From positions 1 through 48,708 of the forward strand of contig JADLCT010000097.1 of assembly GCA_020847045.1 (NCBI GenBank): a stretch of 48,708 nucleotides of DNA, given 5' to 3'. Origin of the DNA: Bryobacterales bacterium. Its GTDB lineage: Bacteria > Acidobacteriota > Terriglobia > Bryobacterales > Bryobacteraceae. This document shows positions 8,158-16,761 of the stretch, piece after piece; within the stretch, counting starts at the first letter, position 1, and each line of letters starts with the position of its first letter. Below the pieces are notes generated by a model. It saw only the letters and a program-made list of their open reading frames with translations. It searched no databases and had not been told where the DNA came from. The position numbers and the translations under genes are program-made.

Positions 8158-8889
8158 CTACGCCTCGCGGCCCAGCCGGGCCATAAGCGCCGCCATCGCC
8201 GCCCAGCTCACCACCGCCAGCACATAAGCCGCGCCAAACCGCGCCAGCGCGCTCGCCGTCTCCATGCCAATCGTCGTGAACACCGGAACCCAACGCAGGA
8301 GCCACCACGGCAGCAGCAGCCCAAGAACGGAGAAGATCAGACCACCCAGCCAATAAGCGGGCTGCTTCCAGACGCGGACCGCCGAGTCGATGCCTCCGGC
8401 CAGGCGTCCGGCGACGGGATGCAGCAACAAAGCGAGCCAGACGAAGGCAATGCGCAGCGCCCAAACATAAACGCCTTCCATTGTTTCAGGCTTCACCGGT
8501 GATTGGGACGAAAACGTGGCCGCGCTGGCCGCCCATTGCCCCGCCTGCCGGGCATAGGAACCAGCCAGATCCCAGGCCAGAAGAAGCGCCAGCGCCAGCA
8601 GCGTGTAACAGGCCAGCCGGGGCAGGCGCGCGCGCGCCGCGCCGAACGCCTCGCGCAGCGTCATCGGCCGGAAGGCGGCCAGACCGCTGCCATGCAGCAG
8701 CGCCGACAGGCACACCATCACCACGGCCAGCAGAACGAGGCCCGCCAGCGCCCACAGCGATCCCACACCCATGCCGAGCCAGAACCAGGCAAGCGCCAGC
8801 AGCACCAGATTGCCCGCCAGTTGCAGCGCCACCACGTCGAGCCGCGCGCGCGCATCCGAGAGCGCCGCCGTCAATTGTCCGAACATCAT
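8158..8889 (-). CDS. Polytopic membrane protein of the alpha-2-macroglobulin operon
   Basis: The 243-residue product starts at ATG 8889-8887, inside the stop of the alpha-2-macroglobulin gene (ATGA overlap), with GGAGGTGC just upstream; a second ATG follows immediately. It has about five or six hydrophobic segments separated by Arg-rich loops (for example R-P-M-T-L-R-E-A-F-G-A-A-R-A-R), as in small inner-membrane proteins of the DUF4013/glycerophosphoryl-like type, but I cannot assign a family. Coupled translation with the alpha-2-macroglobulin implies a partner role such as anchoring. Its stop abuts the stop of the convergent trimodular gene with no intervening base. Confidence 0.75.
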   Translation of the reverse strand: MMFGQLTAALSDARARLDVVALQLAGNLVLLALAWFWLGMGVGSLWALAGLVLLAVVMVCLSALLHGSGLAAFRPMTLREAFGAARARLPRLACYTLLALALLLAWDLAGSYARQAGQWAASAATFSSQSPVKPETMEGVYVWALRIAFVWLALLLHPVAGRLAGGIDSAVRVWKQPAYWLGGLIFSVLGLLLPWWLLRWVPVFTTIGMETASALARFGAAYVLAVVSWAAMAALMARLGREA

Positions 8890-11800
8890 TGCACCTCCAC
8901 GCTGGCGCTGCCGCTGGTGGCAAAGCGCTGCGGCTGATACATCGGTTCCACACGCACGGGCGAAACGCCGAAACTGCCGGCGTTCACCACTTTCATCAGA
9001 TGGAAGAACTCCTGCTGGCCATTGAAGTAAGTCTCGAAGTAGACGGCGCGGTCGTCGCGCAGTTCGCGCCGCGTGTAGCCGTAGCGCCACCACGAGGGCC
9101 GGTTGGTGACCTCATACAGGTTGTCGCGCTCAATGTTCTCGCACCCGGCCGGAATCGGGTCATCGATCATCAGGTAGCGCCATTCTCCCCCCGAAACGGT
9201 CACGCGCGAAGCCAGCACATCTCCGTTCGTCACAGGGCCGCTCAGCGGCTGCAAACGGTACACAATCTTGCCGCCCGACTGCTCCGGCACGAGCTTGAAC
9301 AACTCCCGCACGGCATTCAGCGCAATGGAGCCGGTGCGCTGCAGATTCACCGCCGGCGCATAGGCTTCGGCGCGCGCCGACCAGTAGAGCCGCCCCTTGC
9401 CGGTTTGCGAAATCGTCAACCGCTGCTCGCCGGCCGCGAGTTCACCGGCCTTCAGGCGCAGCGACGCGGGCACGGGACTCAGAGCGTCGGCCGCGGTAAA
9501 GCGTTTTTCGATGAGCGTGCGTCCGCCCGCCTCCACCTTCACGGTGAAGTCGGGCTTCAATTCGCCCGACGCCTTGAGATAGTCGAGCAGGCCATAGATC
9601 ACCATCGCCGTCTGCTTGGTGGAGGACCACCAGTAGCCTTCGTTGCGGTGGTTCACCAGGTAGAGCGCGGCTTTGGGCAGCAGGGGGCTCGCTGGCAGCC
9701 TGCGCGCCAGCAGCTTCATCGCGTAGGCCGTGGCCTCGGGGCTGGCGTCGATGGTGAACTCCATCAACGGATCCTGATCCGACTGCCAATAGGCCTCGGC
9801 GCCGGACTCGGTCACGCGCGCGGCCAGCGCTTGCGCCACCTCGGCGGCGCGGTTGTCGTTCCGGGCGTCCAGCGTCAGTCCGTACAGCGCGAGGCCATAG
9901 TGCGAGAGCTTGGATGGATTGGCGGCCAGCGAACTCACCATCTCTGGTGGCGCGCCGCCGGCCAGCGTCATGGCGTAGACGGAGTAGGCGCGCAGATCGG
10001 CCTGAATGTCCATGGGCGTGTTTTTCGCAAGCCAGGCCACGCCGTTGCGCAGACGCTCCTCGGGAATCGCATACCCGGCTGCTTTGGCCTGCGCCAGGCC
10101 CGCCACGACATAGGCGGTCATGAAGGTGGCCGAGTCGTCGGTCTGCCACCAGCCCCAGCCGCCGTCCTCATGCTGGTAGTCGGAGAGCCGCTCGACGCCG
10201 GCGCGAATCTTCTTTTCGAGATCGGCCTTGTTCACGTTGGACGCCACGCCCAGAGTGCGCAGCGACTCCGCCACCAGGACGTTCGGCAGAAAGCTCGACA
10301 TCGTCTGCTCCGTGCAGCCGTAGGGGAACGCCGTCAGGTATTCCAGCGCGCCGAAAATGGCGCCGGCCACCGAGGGCGACACGCTGATGTCGAGCGTCCG
10401 CGAATGGGCGATGGCTCCGGCGGGGAAGTTCAGGGTGGCCGTGGCAGAGCCGCCTCCGTTGAGCGAGCCCGCTCTGGATTCGTTCAACTTCACGCCCAGC
10501 GGCACCACGGGCAGCCGCGTCTCCATGGCGTCGCTCTCCTCGTCGGTGAGCGCCTTCACCACCAGCACGGCTTCCGAGCCTGGCTTCGGCTTCACGCGCA
10601 CGTTCATGGTGGCCGTGCCGCGGCTGGCCACGGTCACCTCCTTCGTGGCCGCGTCGAGAAACTCCACGCCCGTTGCTTCCAGCACCATGCGCACCTTCTT
10701 TTCGCGCGGCAGGAAGTTCTGCGCAATGGCCACCAGCGTCACCGTATCGCCATCGCGAAGGAACCGCGGCGCGGCCAGCCGCGTGATCAGATTCTTGCGC
10801 ACGACGGTTTTCAGCACCGCCGTTCCCACCTTCGTGTCCGCCGTAATGCCGCGCGCCGTGGCCCTCCACAGCGTCAGGGCGTCGGGGAACTGCACGTTCA
10901 CTTTGGCTTTGCCCGCGCCGTCCGTACGCACCTCGGCCGACCAGAACATGGTGTCCGGGAACGCCTTGCGAACCTTTGGTTCAATCAACCGTTCCGGCTT
11001 CAACTGCGCCCGCGTGGCCCAGGGGCGGATACTCGCCAGTTGCATGCGGCGTTTTCCGGCCTCACCCGAAAAGTAGTAGCTGAGCGAGGTCTCCAAACCC
11101 ACGCGGTTGTACTCGCGGCCATAAAAGAAGTTCAGCAGCTCCTGCTGCGGCTCGCGCCGGATGGCGTAGATGGCCTCGTCCACGATGCCGATGCTGAACT
11201 CGCCCGCCACGCCGCGCCCTGCGGCATCGCGCGCCGTCAACGTGTAGACGCCTGGCTCGCCCGGCAGGTATTGCGGCTTGGACGTCTCCAGCGCCACGTT
11301 CAGCGTGTGTTGCGCCGGAGGCACCTTGATGCTCTTGCTGGCCGAATAGAGGCGGCCTTTCAGGATCGACGCCGCGCCGATGAAAAAGTTCGGCGCCATG
11401 GCCCCGGTGACCGGAATGTCCACCATCAGCGCGCCCTTGCCGGTTCGCAGATAGCGGCTCGATGTGAGCGTGCGGCCTTCGGTGGTGAACCAGACATGCG
11501 CGCCCTCGGGCAGTCCGGCCACGAGAATGCGCGCCGTTTCGCCTGCCGCGTACGACCGCTTGTCGGGCACCAGCCGGATGCTGCCGCCCTCCTCGTAGCT
11601 GTACGCGCCCGACACCCACACATAGGCGTCGTCCTTCACCGTGCGGCCCTCGGGCGTCTGCGAGGTGACGCGCGCCATCAGCGATCCGCCCTGCCCGGCC
11701 AGCGACACGCGTCCCTTGCCATCGGCGCCGGTGCGGCCCGTGGCGGTGACAAAGCTGTCAAACCGCTTTTCGCGGTAGTTCTGGCGCCCCAGCGCTACCT

Positions 11801-13487
11801 GGAATGGCGTGTTCGCGACGGGGTTGCCATCGTAGTCCTTGGACTCGACAATGATCTCTACCGCCTCGTCCGGCGTGAACACATACTTGGCCGGACTGGC
11901 GTTTAGAAAATAGTTACCCACGGTGGCCACCACGCTGCCCGCGCCCGAGATCTCGCGCCCCGCCTCATCGGTCACCCTCGCCTCGATCCGCAGGCGCACG
12001 TCGTGTTCCTTGGCCGTGGTGGGAATGCGCACGGTCAGCTTGCCCTCGGCATCCAACTGGCCTTCCTCCTCGAGAATCTGTTCGCCCGAATAGGAATCGT
12101 CCGGATCGCGTTCGTCCTCGTCGGGCATCTCGTAGTACGGCGGCCAGTAGCGGGACTGGTGCACGACGTAGGTCAGCTTCGCGTTGGCCACCGGCTCGCC
12201 GAAGTAGTAGCGCGCATCGATCACGGCGCTGATGGCCTGCCCCTGCAGCAGACGCCGCGCCGCGGGCGTCACCTTCACCTCGTACTCGGGCTTCTTGTAC
12301 TCTTCCACCTGGAAGCCGCCCGAATGGAAATCCTCATCCACGTGGTATTGGAGACTGTAGTAGCCCAGCGGCGCCGCCGCGGGAATCTTATACTCGCCGT
12401 GCGCCGTCCCGAATGAAGACAGGTTCAGCGTGGTGCGCGACACCACGTTGTCCTCGCCATCGTGAACCTCCACAGGCAGGCTTTTCATCTCCGGCATCGC
12501 ATACCCGCTCGCGCCGCGCCGCCGGACGATGAAGCGGTACCGCACGGTGTCGCCGGGACGGTAGACGGGGCGGTCCGTATAGATGTAGACGGACAACTCG
12601 CGCGAGCCGCGCTCTGAGATGTTGTAGCCGTAAATACCGGCCACGGCGAACTGCCGTCCCTGGCCCGCCAGCACGAGCACGTTTTCGATGCGCTCCTCCC
12701 GCACCTCGGCCTCGGCCACGCCTTGCGCGTTGGTTTTTCCGGTGAAGAAGCGCCTCTTCTGGTCCTTGGAGAGCACCACCACGGGCAGGTCCGGCTTGGG
12801 CTCGCCGGTGGCGCGGTCGAGCACGCGCGCGACCACACGGCCGGGTGAGCCCTTCGCCAGAATCGCCAGCGATGAGACCGAAAGAATCGTGTAGGCCTGC
12901 TGCCGGCCATCGGTGGCCTCCAAAACATATAAGCCGGGTTCCTGTTTGGGAAGCTTCACCTGCTCGGAGTAGTAGGACTCCTGCTCGGGGAAGGCATGCG
13001 TCCAGCGGGACACCAATTGCTGCTGGTTCAGCAGGGGAATGGCCGCGAAGTTCGTGGCCGCGCCGGCGGGCGTTGTGGCCTTGGCCTCGCGCTTCGGCTC
13101 GGGCGTCATCATGGCGCGGATACGATGCCGCGACTCCTCGGAATACTGGGCGCGGAACAGGTTCAGCCAGCGCAGCCGGAGTCCGCGTTTCCAGGAATGA
13201 AACCGTTCAATGGCCGTGCGTTCCTTCGGGTTGCGTGGCGCGCGTCCGCCGAAGTTGTGGTCGTCCTCCAGCTTCTTTTCGAAGAACTCCACGGGATCGT
13301 TCACACGGTAGAGGCGGAATTCCATGCGGCTCACGCCACGCGCCGAAAACGACACCGACGGTTCATCGTCCGGTGAGAAAGTGGAGGTCGAGGAGATCGA
13401 GAAATAGGTTTCTCCCTCCTCCTCCTGGGCGACGGTGGGGAAACAGGCAAGCGCCAGCAGCAGCAGCGGTAGGATGCGGAGTCTCAT
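8886..13487 (-). CDS. Bacterial alpha-2-macroglobulin with thioester (YfaS/YfhM-like)
   Basis: At 1533 residues this has the size and domain order of bacterial alpha-2-macroglobulins: signal peptide (1-21), macroglobulin domains including the hallmark Y-T-D-R-P-V-Y-R-P-G-D-T-V near residue 300, the bait region, the A2M domain (F-W-S-A-E-V-R-T-D around 850), and the thioester motif G-C-T-E-Q with Cys1058 and Gln1061. An alpha-helical thioester domain (H-E-D-G-G-W-G-W-W) and a C-terminal receptor-like domain follow. These proteins trap proteases covalently in the periplasm. A Cys at about residue 15 (ALAC) is not a canonical lipobox, so lipidation is unclear. The start abuts the DUF1175 stop (TAAATG), and the end overlaps the membrane-protein start. 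The gene content parallels E. coli yfaS with yfaT. Confidence 0.93.
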   Translation of the reverse strand: MRLRILPLLLLALACFPTVAQEEEGETYFSISSTSTFSPDDEPSVSFSARGVSRMEFRLYRVNDPVEFFEKKLEDDHNFGGRAPRNPKERTAIERFHSWKRGLRLRWLNLFRAQYSEESRHRIRAMMTPEPKREAKATTPAGAATNFAAIPLLNQQQLVSRWTHAFPEQESYYSEQVKLPKQEPGLYVLEATDGRQQAYTILSVSSLAILAKGSPGRVVARVLDRATGEPKPDLPVVVLSKDQKRRFFTGKTNAQGVAEAEVREERIENVLVLAGQGRQFAVAGIYGYNISERGSRELSVYIYTDRPVYRPGDTVRYRFIVRRRGASGYAMPEMKSLPVEVHDGEDNVVSRTTLNLSSFGTAHGEYKIPAAAPLGYYSLQYHVDEDFHSGGFQVEEYKKPEYEVKVTPAARRLLQGQAISAVIDARYYFGEPVANAKLTYVVHQSRYWPPYYEMPDEDERDPDDSYSGEQILEEEGQLDAEGKLTVRIPTTAKEHDVRLRIEARVTDEAGREISGAGSVVATVGNYFLNASPAKYVFTPDEAVEIIVESKDYDGNPVANTPFQVALGRQNYREKRFDSFVTATGRTGADGKGRVSLAGQGGSLMARVTSQTPEGRTVKDDAYVWVSGAYSYEEGGSIRLVPDKRSYAAGETARILVAGLPEGAHVWFTTEGRTLTSSRYLRTGKGALMVDIPVTGAMAPNFFIGAASILKGRLYSASKSIKVPPAQHTLNVALETSKPQYLPGEPGVYTLTARDAAGRGVAGEFSIGIVDEAIYAIRREPQQELLNFFYGREYNRVGLETSLSYYFSGEAGKRRMQLASIRPWATRAQLKPERLIEPKVRKAFPDTMFWSAEVRTDGAGKAKVNVQFPDALTLWRATARGITADTKVGTAVLKTVVRKNLITRLAAPRFLRDGDTVTLVAIAQNFLPREKKVRMVLEATGVEFLDAATKEVTVASRGTATMNVRVKPKPGSEAVLVVKALTDEESDAMETRLPVVPLGVKLNESRAGSLNGGGSATATLNFPAGAIAHSRTLDISVSPSVAGAIFGALEYLTAFPYGCTEQTMSSFLPNVLVAESLRTLGVASNVNKADLEKKIRAGVERLSDYQHEDGGWGWWQTDDSATFMTAYVVAGLAQAKAAGYAIPEERLRNGVAWLAKNTPMDIQADLRAYSVYAMTLAGGAPPEMVSSLAANPSKLSHYGLALYGLTLDARNDNRAAEVAQALAARVTESGAEAYWQSDQDPLMEFTIDASPEATAYAMKLLARRLPASPLLPKAALYLVNHRNEGYWWSSTKQTAMVIYGLLDYLKASGELKPDFTVKVEAGGRTLIEKRFTAADALSPVPASLRLKAGELAAGEQRLTISQTGKGRLYWSARAEAYAPAVNLQRTGSIALNAVRELFKLVPEQSGGKIVYRLQPLSGPVTNGDVLASRVTVSGGEWRYLMIDDPIPAGCENIERDNLYEVTNRPSWWRYGYTRRELRDDRAVYFETYFNGQQEFFHLMKVVNAGSFGVSPVRVEPMYQPQRFATSGSASVEVQ

Positions 13488-14225
13488 TTAGGATGCCTCT
13501 TCCAGAAGGTTCCAGCGGAACACGCCCAGAAAATTTGAATTGCCTTCAACCGGCCGCCACTCAGGCGATGGATGCGCCAGCAGTTGCGCCACCGTGGGAC
13601 GGCGCACTTCGCCAGGCTCGGGCGGCGCTCCAGCGGAGTGGCTCGGACCGGTGTGGTACACAACGAACGGGCCGGGGGCGTCTTCCAGACGGCTGGGCCC
13701 GAGGAACACCATGCCGTGATAGGGAGAGCGCGCGCCCAACTGTTCATAGAAAAGCAGGTCGCCTGGTTCGGCCTGCTGGAGATCACGCGTACGCGGATGG
13801 GCATTGTGGCGCATCAAAGTTTGCGCATCGGCGAATTCTGCCCAGTCGGCATCGGAAGGCGAGGTTTGAAAGACGCGCGGACCACGAGGCGTCGTGCGCG
13901 GATACTCGAAGCGCTCTACGCGGCCGGCGGGCGGCAGAAACGGAAGCCCGAGCGAACGCGCCCAGGGGATGTCATGGCGGCGCAGCGACTCGACGAAGCA
14001 GAACCGGAGTAGCCCGGCGCAGTCGGAAACCGCGGGCGGCAGCGAAGGCGTCTCCCGCGCGTACATGGCTTCGGCCAGAAACGTGAACCAGGCCCTGAAG
14101 GCGCGGCGGTCGCCCGGGGAATCGAGAAACAGGCCTGTTGGAGGGGCGCCGGCCGGCGGGCGCGATTCGGGCGCACGGCGGCACGCCACTCCCGTCAACG
14201 CCGCCAGCAGGGCCCTCCTCCGCAT
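13488..14225 (-). CDS. DUF1175 (YfaT-like) exported protein
   Basis: The 245-residue product starts at ATG 14225 (MRRRALLAALTGVAC), an export signal with an Arg-rich start; the Cys after TGVA is only loosely lipobox-like. The body contains A-V-S-D-C-A-G-L-L-R-F-C, P-G-D-L-L-F-Y-E-Q and H-G-M-V-F-L-G, the arrangement of an NlpC/P60-like papain fold with a Cys (DCAG) and a His (HGMV). This fits DUF1175, the family of E. coli YfaT, which neighbours the alpha-2-macroglobulin YfaS there as here. A peptidase or amidase role is inferred from the Cys/His pattern only. It is the first gene of the operon. Confidence 0.8.
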   Translation of the reverse strand: MRRRALLAALTGVACRRAPESRPPAGAPPTGLFLDSPGDRRAFRAWFTFLAEAMYARETPSLPPAVSDCAGLLRFCFVESLRRHDIPWARSLGLPFLPPAGRVERFEYPRTTPRGPRVFQTSPSDADWAEFADAQTLMRHNAHPRTRDLQQAEPGDLLFYEQLGARSPYHGMVFLGPSRLEDAPGPFVVYHTGPSHSAGAPPEPGEVRRPTVAQLLAHPSPEWRPVEGNSNFLGVFRWNLLEEAS

Positions 14226-14314
14226 GAGAACACCATTCACTATAGCGTGGGCGTCCGCGAGCGGCATGCGGGGAAAACACCGGGGACGCCGCTGAATGCT
14301 ACTCTCAAAGAGAA

Positions 14315-14734
14315 ATGTCCGAAAAAGGAAAAGAGGCCATTGCCGTTCTGAGCACGGCGGGCAAGTGGGGCCCTGTCGTGGCGCTGGCGTGGATTGTCCC
14401 CGGCGGCGGCCATTTTCTCATGGGCAAGCGCCTGCGCGCGGCGCTGCTGTTTGCCTGCGTCATGATCTCGTTCCTCACCGGTCTGCTCATGCGCGGCTAT
14501 ATGTTCGAGTGGCAGACGGGCGACCTGTTCACGACGATCATCTACTGCGGCGGCTACATTGCCAATTTGGCCAGCGGAATTCCCTTCCTGCTCGCGCGCT
14601 GGGTGGGCTATAACGAACCCGACGTGGCCGGCCACATGGTGGACTACGGAACCAAGTTCCTGGTGTGCGCCGGGCTGATGAACATTCTGGCCATGGTGGA
14701 CGCCTTTGAAATCGCCACGGGGCAGAAGGACTGA
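14315..14734 (+). CDS. Small membrane protein (DUF6677-like)
   Basis: The 139-residue protein has three or four hydrophobic segments (W-I-V-P-G-G-G-H-F-L-M-G-K, A-A-L-L-F-A-C-V-M-I-S-F-L, then Y-C-G-G-Y-I-A-N). The P-G-x-G-H-F-x-x-G-K-x-x-x-A signature resembles the TM2/DUF6677 type of small integral membrane proteins widespread in Acidobacteriota. Function unknown. It heads a tight plus-strand cluster with two further small genes, divergent from the DUF1175 operon across 89 bp that must hold both promoters. Confidence 0.65.
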   Translation: MSEKGKEAIAVLSTAGKWGPVVALAWIVPGGGHFLMGKRLRAALLFACVMISFLTGLLMRGYMFEWQTGDLFTTIIYCGGYIANLASGIPFLLARWVGYNEPDVAGHMVDYGTKFLVCAGLMNILAMVDAFEIATGQKD

Positions 14735-14738
14735 CGCC

Positions 14739-14924
14739 ATGCCGAAAATGGGACTCTCGCACCTGGAAACCAGCCTGCTGATGGCGCTGCTCATCAGTGT
14801 CGTGCTTGGCATCACCACGAAGAAGACCCAAAGCGAGCAGCTTCGCTACGGGCTGAAGTGCCTGGGCTACTTCGCGGGCACCGTCTTCGGACTCGGCTGG
14901 CTGATGTACCTCGGCCACGGGTAA
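14739..14924 (+). CDS. 61-residue membrane protein
   Basis: The start is at ATG 14739, four bases after the previous stop; an in-frame ATG at 14706 would overlap the upstream gene and lacks sense. The sequence has a first hydrophobic stretch (LLMALLISVVLGITT), a charged linker with K-K-T-Q-S-E-Q, and a second hydrophobic stretch (YFAGTVFGLGWLMYLG), giving a two-TM hairpin. No family recognised. Spacing argues for co-translation with the flanking genes. Confidence 0.65.
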   Translation: MPKMGLSHLETSLLMALLISVVLGITTKKTQSEQLRYGLKCLGYFAGTVFGLGWLMYLGHG

Positions 14925-14932
14925 GCCGGGCC

Positions 14933-15625
14933 GTGTTCGACCTCTCGAACTTAGACAACGTACAGGTGGACCACATGCTGCGCGAAACGCGCTACCGCGT
15001 GTTGCGCGAGTTCACCGATGCTTCCGGACAACTCCATGCGGCGGGCGGCGGCTTCCTGTATCGCGGCGCGCATCTGAACCTGCCGGCCAGGCGATTGACG
15101 CTCCGCGTGACTGTGGGAGGCGTGCAGACGGAATGGCTCTTCGAGTTTGCGAGCGGCGATGGTCCGCGCCCCGGAAATTTGAAAGAGTATTTCGAGGCCG
15201 TCAGCTACGAGCCCGCACCGCGTCCGGCGCCCCGGACTGAGGCGGAAGCCAGCGCGGAGCCGCATCCTTCGCCCGCGGGACCACCACCCGAAGCCCCGCC
15301 CCACTCCACGGCGCAGGCCTCAGCTGCACTCGACGAGCTTCATGCCGCCGCCATGCGCTTGGAGTTTGACCGGGCGGACGCGTTGTACCGGACCATCCTG
15401 TGCGGCAATTCTCTCGGCGACTACCACCTGGAAAAGTTGGGAAGCTGGCTGTTGCACGCGGCGCACGAGGCCGGTGGCGTCCATTTCGCGGCGGCCCAGT
15501 GGTTCGCCCGGCAGGCGCTGGACTGCTGGCAGTCCTGGGCTGCGGGTTCCACCAGCGGCGGCGAAGGCGCGGCGCGCACCTACGAGGTGTCGCGGATTCG
15601 CGGTGAACTGGCGCGCTATCTGTAG
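14933..15625 (+). CDS. Cytoplasmic hypothetical protein with Pro-rich linker
   Basis: The start is taken as GTG 14933, eight bases after the preceding stop, since the region upstream belongs to the membrane protein. The 230-residue product has an N-terminal domain of about 90 residues (strand-rich, ending L-K-E-Y-F-E-A-V-S-Y), a Pro/Ala/Glu-rich linker of about 45 residues, and a helical C-terminal domain (A-L-D-E-L-H-A-A-A-M-R-L-E onward) with aromatic pairs such as W-L-L-H-A-A-H. No signal peptide and no known family. It ends 9 bp from the convergent repeat protein. Confidence 0.6.
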   Translation: MFDLSNLDNVQVDHMLRETRYRVLREFTDASGQLHAAGGGFLYRGAHLNLPARRLTLRVTVGGVQTEWLFEFASGDGPRPGNLKEYFEAVSYEPAPRPAPRTEAEASAEPHPSPAGPPPEAPPHSTAQASAALDELHAAAMRLEFDRADALYRTILCGNSLGDYHLEKLGSWLLHAAHEAGGVHFAAAQWFARQALDCWQSWAAGSTSGGEGAARTYEVSRIRGELARYL

Positions 15626-15634
15626 CGGCCTTTC

Positions 15635-16657
15635 CTAGGGCTGCGCCGGTTTGGCTTCCGCCGGCGGCGGGGTCTTCGGCGGCGTGCAACTGCCCGTGCA
15701 CACGGTTTCGCTGATCTTCACCGGCGCCCCCAACGCGCCGCTTTCCAGGCCCGGCCGGCGAATGGAGTAGGTTTCCACGAAGCCGCCCCCGGAGGCCGGA
15801 CTCTTGTCGATAATCTGCTGCTCCCGCAACTGCGGGCCGCTCGCGTAGTTGGGCACGGCGCGGCCAGGTGCGGACATGCCGTAGACATCCACCACCTGCG
15901 TCTGCCCGCCGCCCGGGCGCTCGGTTGTGGTCACCACACGCTGCCCGGTCAGCTCCATCTGGCCCGTCGCCGCCGTGTTGTACTGGGTGGCGTTCTCCGT
16001 CGTCGTCGCACCGCTCTTGGTGATGTTCACCACCTCGCGCGCTGCCGCCTGAAAGCTCCCGTTGGAGTCCTTGCGGTAAATCGTCGTGTCCGTGCCGGTG
16101 CGGCCATTCGAGCTCTGCTGCAGACTCTGCCGGCGTTCCACGGCCTCCATCCCGCCGTTCAACGACGCGCGCTCCACCACGGTTTGCGACGAGGTCTGCC
16201 CGCCCGACGCCGTGCTCTCCGTGCGCGACCGCTCGGCCAGCGTCATGCGGCCATTCAAGTCGGAGCGGTACACCGCCGTGGAAAGTTCGGAACGCCCCTC
16301 GCCCAGCTTGCGCTCGGTGATCACCTGCTTTTCACTCGACACCACGCGGCCATCCTCGTCGTACACCTTCACGACGCGCTCCACCACCTTGCCGCCCGGC
16401 CCGTCACTCACCACCTTCTCGTCCACCGATTCGGCGGGCACCCTCCGCCCGTTCAACGTCTGCGTCGTGCGCACCGAGGCCGAAGTGCCCGCGCCCGCCG
16501 TCACGCCGGACTGCGACGACAGCACGCGCCGTCCGTTCACGTCGTAGGTGTAGGTTCCAAACGTCTGCGAGCTTTGCGCCCACAACGCCCCAGCGGCAAA
16601 AACACACAATCCGAGCCCGCGCGCGATCATAACCTTCAGCGTAAGGCCCTTCCGCAT
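15635..16657 (-). CDS. Secreted protein with tandem beta-type repeats
   Basis: A signal peptide (ending A-G-A-L-W-A-Q) precedes about seven degenerate units of 35-40 residues. Each is centred on a N-G-R or D-G-R turn flanked by Thr/Ser/Glu/Arg-rich strands: Y-D-V-N-G-R-R-V, T-L-N-G-R-R-V, Y-D-E-D-G-R-V-V, S-D-L-N-G-R-M-T, S-L-N-G-G-M-E and K-D-S-N-G-S-F. The C-terminus has C-T-G-S-C followed by a Pro-rich tail. The pattern suggests an extended beta-solenoid or fibre at the cell surface. The start is uncertain: ATG 16657 is used, but ATG 16630 begins directly before the hydrophobic core and has AAGG nearby. Function unknown. Confidence 0.65.
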   Translation of the reverse strand: MRKGLTLKVMIARGLGLCVFAAGALWAQSSQTFGTYTYDVNGRRVLSSQSGVTAGAGTSASVRTTQTLNGRRVPAESVDEKVVSDGPGGKVVERVVKVYDEDGRVVSSEKQVITERKLGEGRSELSTAVYRSDLNGRMTLAERSRTESTASGGQTSSQTVVERASLNGGMEAVERRQSLQQSSNGRTGTDTTIYRKDSNGSFQAAAREVVNITKSGATTTENATQYNTAATGQMELTGQRVVTTTERPGGGQTQVVDVYGMSAPGRAVPNYASGPQLREQQIIDKSPASGGGFVETYSIRRPGLESGALGAPVKISETVCTGSCTPPKTPPPAEAKPAQP

Positions 16658-16761
16658 GCGATTCAATGGGGCGAAGACCCGAGAAGCGCCGTCCGCGCCT
16701 TAGTCCAGCGCTCGCGCGGACCGGCCGGGCCGCGCCCACCTTATAATGGTGAGATCCCCTC

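Noticed and set aside
8481..11906. A long open plus-strand frame of over 1100 codons opposite the alpha-2-macroglobulin gene
   Set aside because: It is the antisense shadow of a GC-rich gene. Its translation is Arg/His/Gly/Ala-rich with no domain, while the minus-strand frame has clear alpha-2-macroglobulin motifs.
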